This document shows positions 63,372-64,000 of a stretch of 64,000 bases of DNA, piece by piece. Positions within the stretch are counted from its first letter, which is position 1. Every line of letters starts with the position of its first letter. The stretch comes from Bacillota bacterium (GTDB taxonomy: Bacteria; Armatimonadota; HRBIN16): positions 1-64,000 of the forward strand of contig JAIMBJ010000016.1 of the NCBI GenBank assembly GCA_023511455.1, read 5' to 3'. The position numbers and the translations under genes are program-made. The notes below the pieces were generated by a model that saw only the letters and a program-made list of their open reading frames with translations, had not been told where the DNA came from and did no database searches.

Positions 63372-64000
63372 TCAGTCGGGCGAGCACCACAGCGCGGACA
63401 CAGGCTGTGCCCACAGACCTTCTCCAAAAGGAACCGTCTGCTCGCCCCAGTATAATACGATACCACGCCGCAGGCTGTTGCCGACCAGCGATTGTAGTGT
63501 GCGAAGTCCCTTAAAATGGCTGGCATTTACCGTCGCGCTTGCTTTCACCTCGACACCGACCAGCGTGCCGTCCGCTGCCTCGATCAGGAAATCCACCTCT
63601 TCGCCCCGATCCGTGCGAAAATGATACAGGCGCAAGCGCTGTCTGCTGAAGCCGATTTGTTTCAGCAATTCCATCCCGACAAAGTTCTCCACCATTCGTC
63701 CCTGCAGCAGTGGGTCGGTTGCCAATCGGACCGCGTCTACCCCCAACAACATGCAGGCGATGCCCGTATCGTTCACCAGGATTTTGGGCGACTTGAGCAA
63801 CCGTTTGCCCAAATTCGCAAACCAGGCAGGCACACGTGTCCACAGGAAGAGCGTCTCCAGCAGGGTCAGATAGCGTTGAAGCGTGGTCTGGGGCACGCCG
63901 GTTTGCTGCGAGAGAGCCGCGACATTGAGCGTCTGGCACGCCTGAGCCGCAAGCAGCTGCAGCAGGCGAGGCACCTCCGCCAGCCGTTCGATATCGGCGA
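63372..64000 (-). CDS. DUF4143-type AAA ATPase, C-terminal part (cut by window)
   Basis: The visible 209 residues match the C-terminal half of archaeal/bacterial ATPases with DUF4143: a winged-helix (LNVAALSQQTGVPQTTLQRYLTLLETLFL), the LLKSPKILVNDTGIACMLLG strand and a nuclease-like DUF4143 core (EEVDFLIEA and VGVEVKAS). The AAA ATPase half lies beyond position 64000. Such proteins are common but poorly understood. The gene runs off the window in frame. Confidence 0.85.
   Translation of the reverse strand, partial: ADIERLAEVPRLLQLLAAQACQTLNVAALSQQTGVPQTTLQRYLTLLETLFLWTRVPAWFANLGKRLLKSPKILVNDTGIACMLLGVDAVRLATDPLLQGRMVENFVGMELLKQIGFSRQRLRLYHFRTDRGEEVDFLIEAADGTLVGVEVKASATVNASHFKGLRTLQSLVGNSLRRGIVLYWGEQTVPFGEGLWAQPVSALWCSPD

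Overview
The window reads as chromosomal DNA of a free-living, probably thermophilic or soil/sediment heterotrophic bacterium with moderately high G+C. The best guess is the phylum Armatimonadota. Supporting signs are a secreted protein ending in a 'LFDFG'-type dockerin pair, many sugar-active enzymes without signal peptides, an H-X9-DG (DUF1559-like) protein, an HspR-controlled dnaK operon, and a nusA-ylxR-infB-ylxP-rbfA-nrnA-truB-ribF operon. The phylum is an inference from gene content, not from a marker phylogeny. No rRNA, tRNA, CRISPR array or complete insertion sequence was seen.

Layout. 0.1-3.4 kb (minus): a tightly overlapping set with a GT2 glycosyltransferase, an M48 lipoprotein peptidase, a small coiled-coil protein, a FemAB-like GNAT and a zinc-ribbon membrane protein, then a sugar isomerase-like TIM barrel. 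4.3-10.7 kb (minus): a three-gene operon behind a strong sigma70-type promoter. It encodes a membrane-anchored exported protein, a 1037-residue tubulin/FtsZ-superfamily GTPase-like protein (GLGGSG and GGTGSG motifs) and a 698-residue protein with a central membrane hairpin. This is the least described system in the window. 11-24 kb: an accessory carbohydrate region with GH4, GH20-like, DUF4038-type, CBM9-like and GH10 enzymes, a ClpP-class SDH protease, serC, secreted beta proteins and a dockerin protein. It also holds decayed genes: a PIN/DUF3368 toxin with an internal deletion and a DinB remnant. 24.5-34.1 kb (minus): a TPR protein and the conserved translation/ribosome maturation operon, with a promoter and a possible attenuator in the nusA leader.

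34-41.5 kb: a CDGSH protein, a putative TIM-barrel glycosidase and an S9 peptidase. Then come a methionine-rich secreted repeat protein, an ECF sigma factor, its zinc anti-sigma, an NfeD-like protein and a leaderless BtuF-like binding protein. 41.6-45.7 kb (minus): dnaK-hsp20-dnaJ-hspR, read from a consensus promoter overlapped by a HAIR-type HspR operator. There is a terminator between hsp20 and dnaJ and no grpE. 45.7-49.8 kb (plus): a Lpd-family flavoprotein lacking the redox disulfide, formate-tetrahydrofolate ligase and a bacteriohemerythrin. 50-51.7 kb (minus): parA-parB with a perfect parS inside parB. 51.7-56.2 kb (plus): an exopolysaccharide operon (Wzz/BY-kinase, RmlA-long, flippase) from a near-consensus promoter. 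56.3-59.3 kb: a MacA-like adaptor and FtsX-type permease without their ATPase. 59.4-61.7 kb: two adjacent secreted proteins (transglutaminase-like; stalk-domain). 61.7-64 kb (minus): a BadF-type kinase, an H-X9-DG protein and a truncated DUF4143 ATPase.

Gene starts were chosen from Shine-Dalgarno spacing, overlaps and family N-termini. Several differ from the longest possible ORF.
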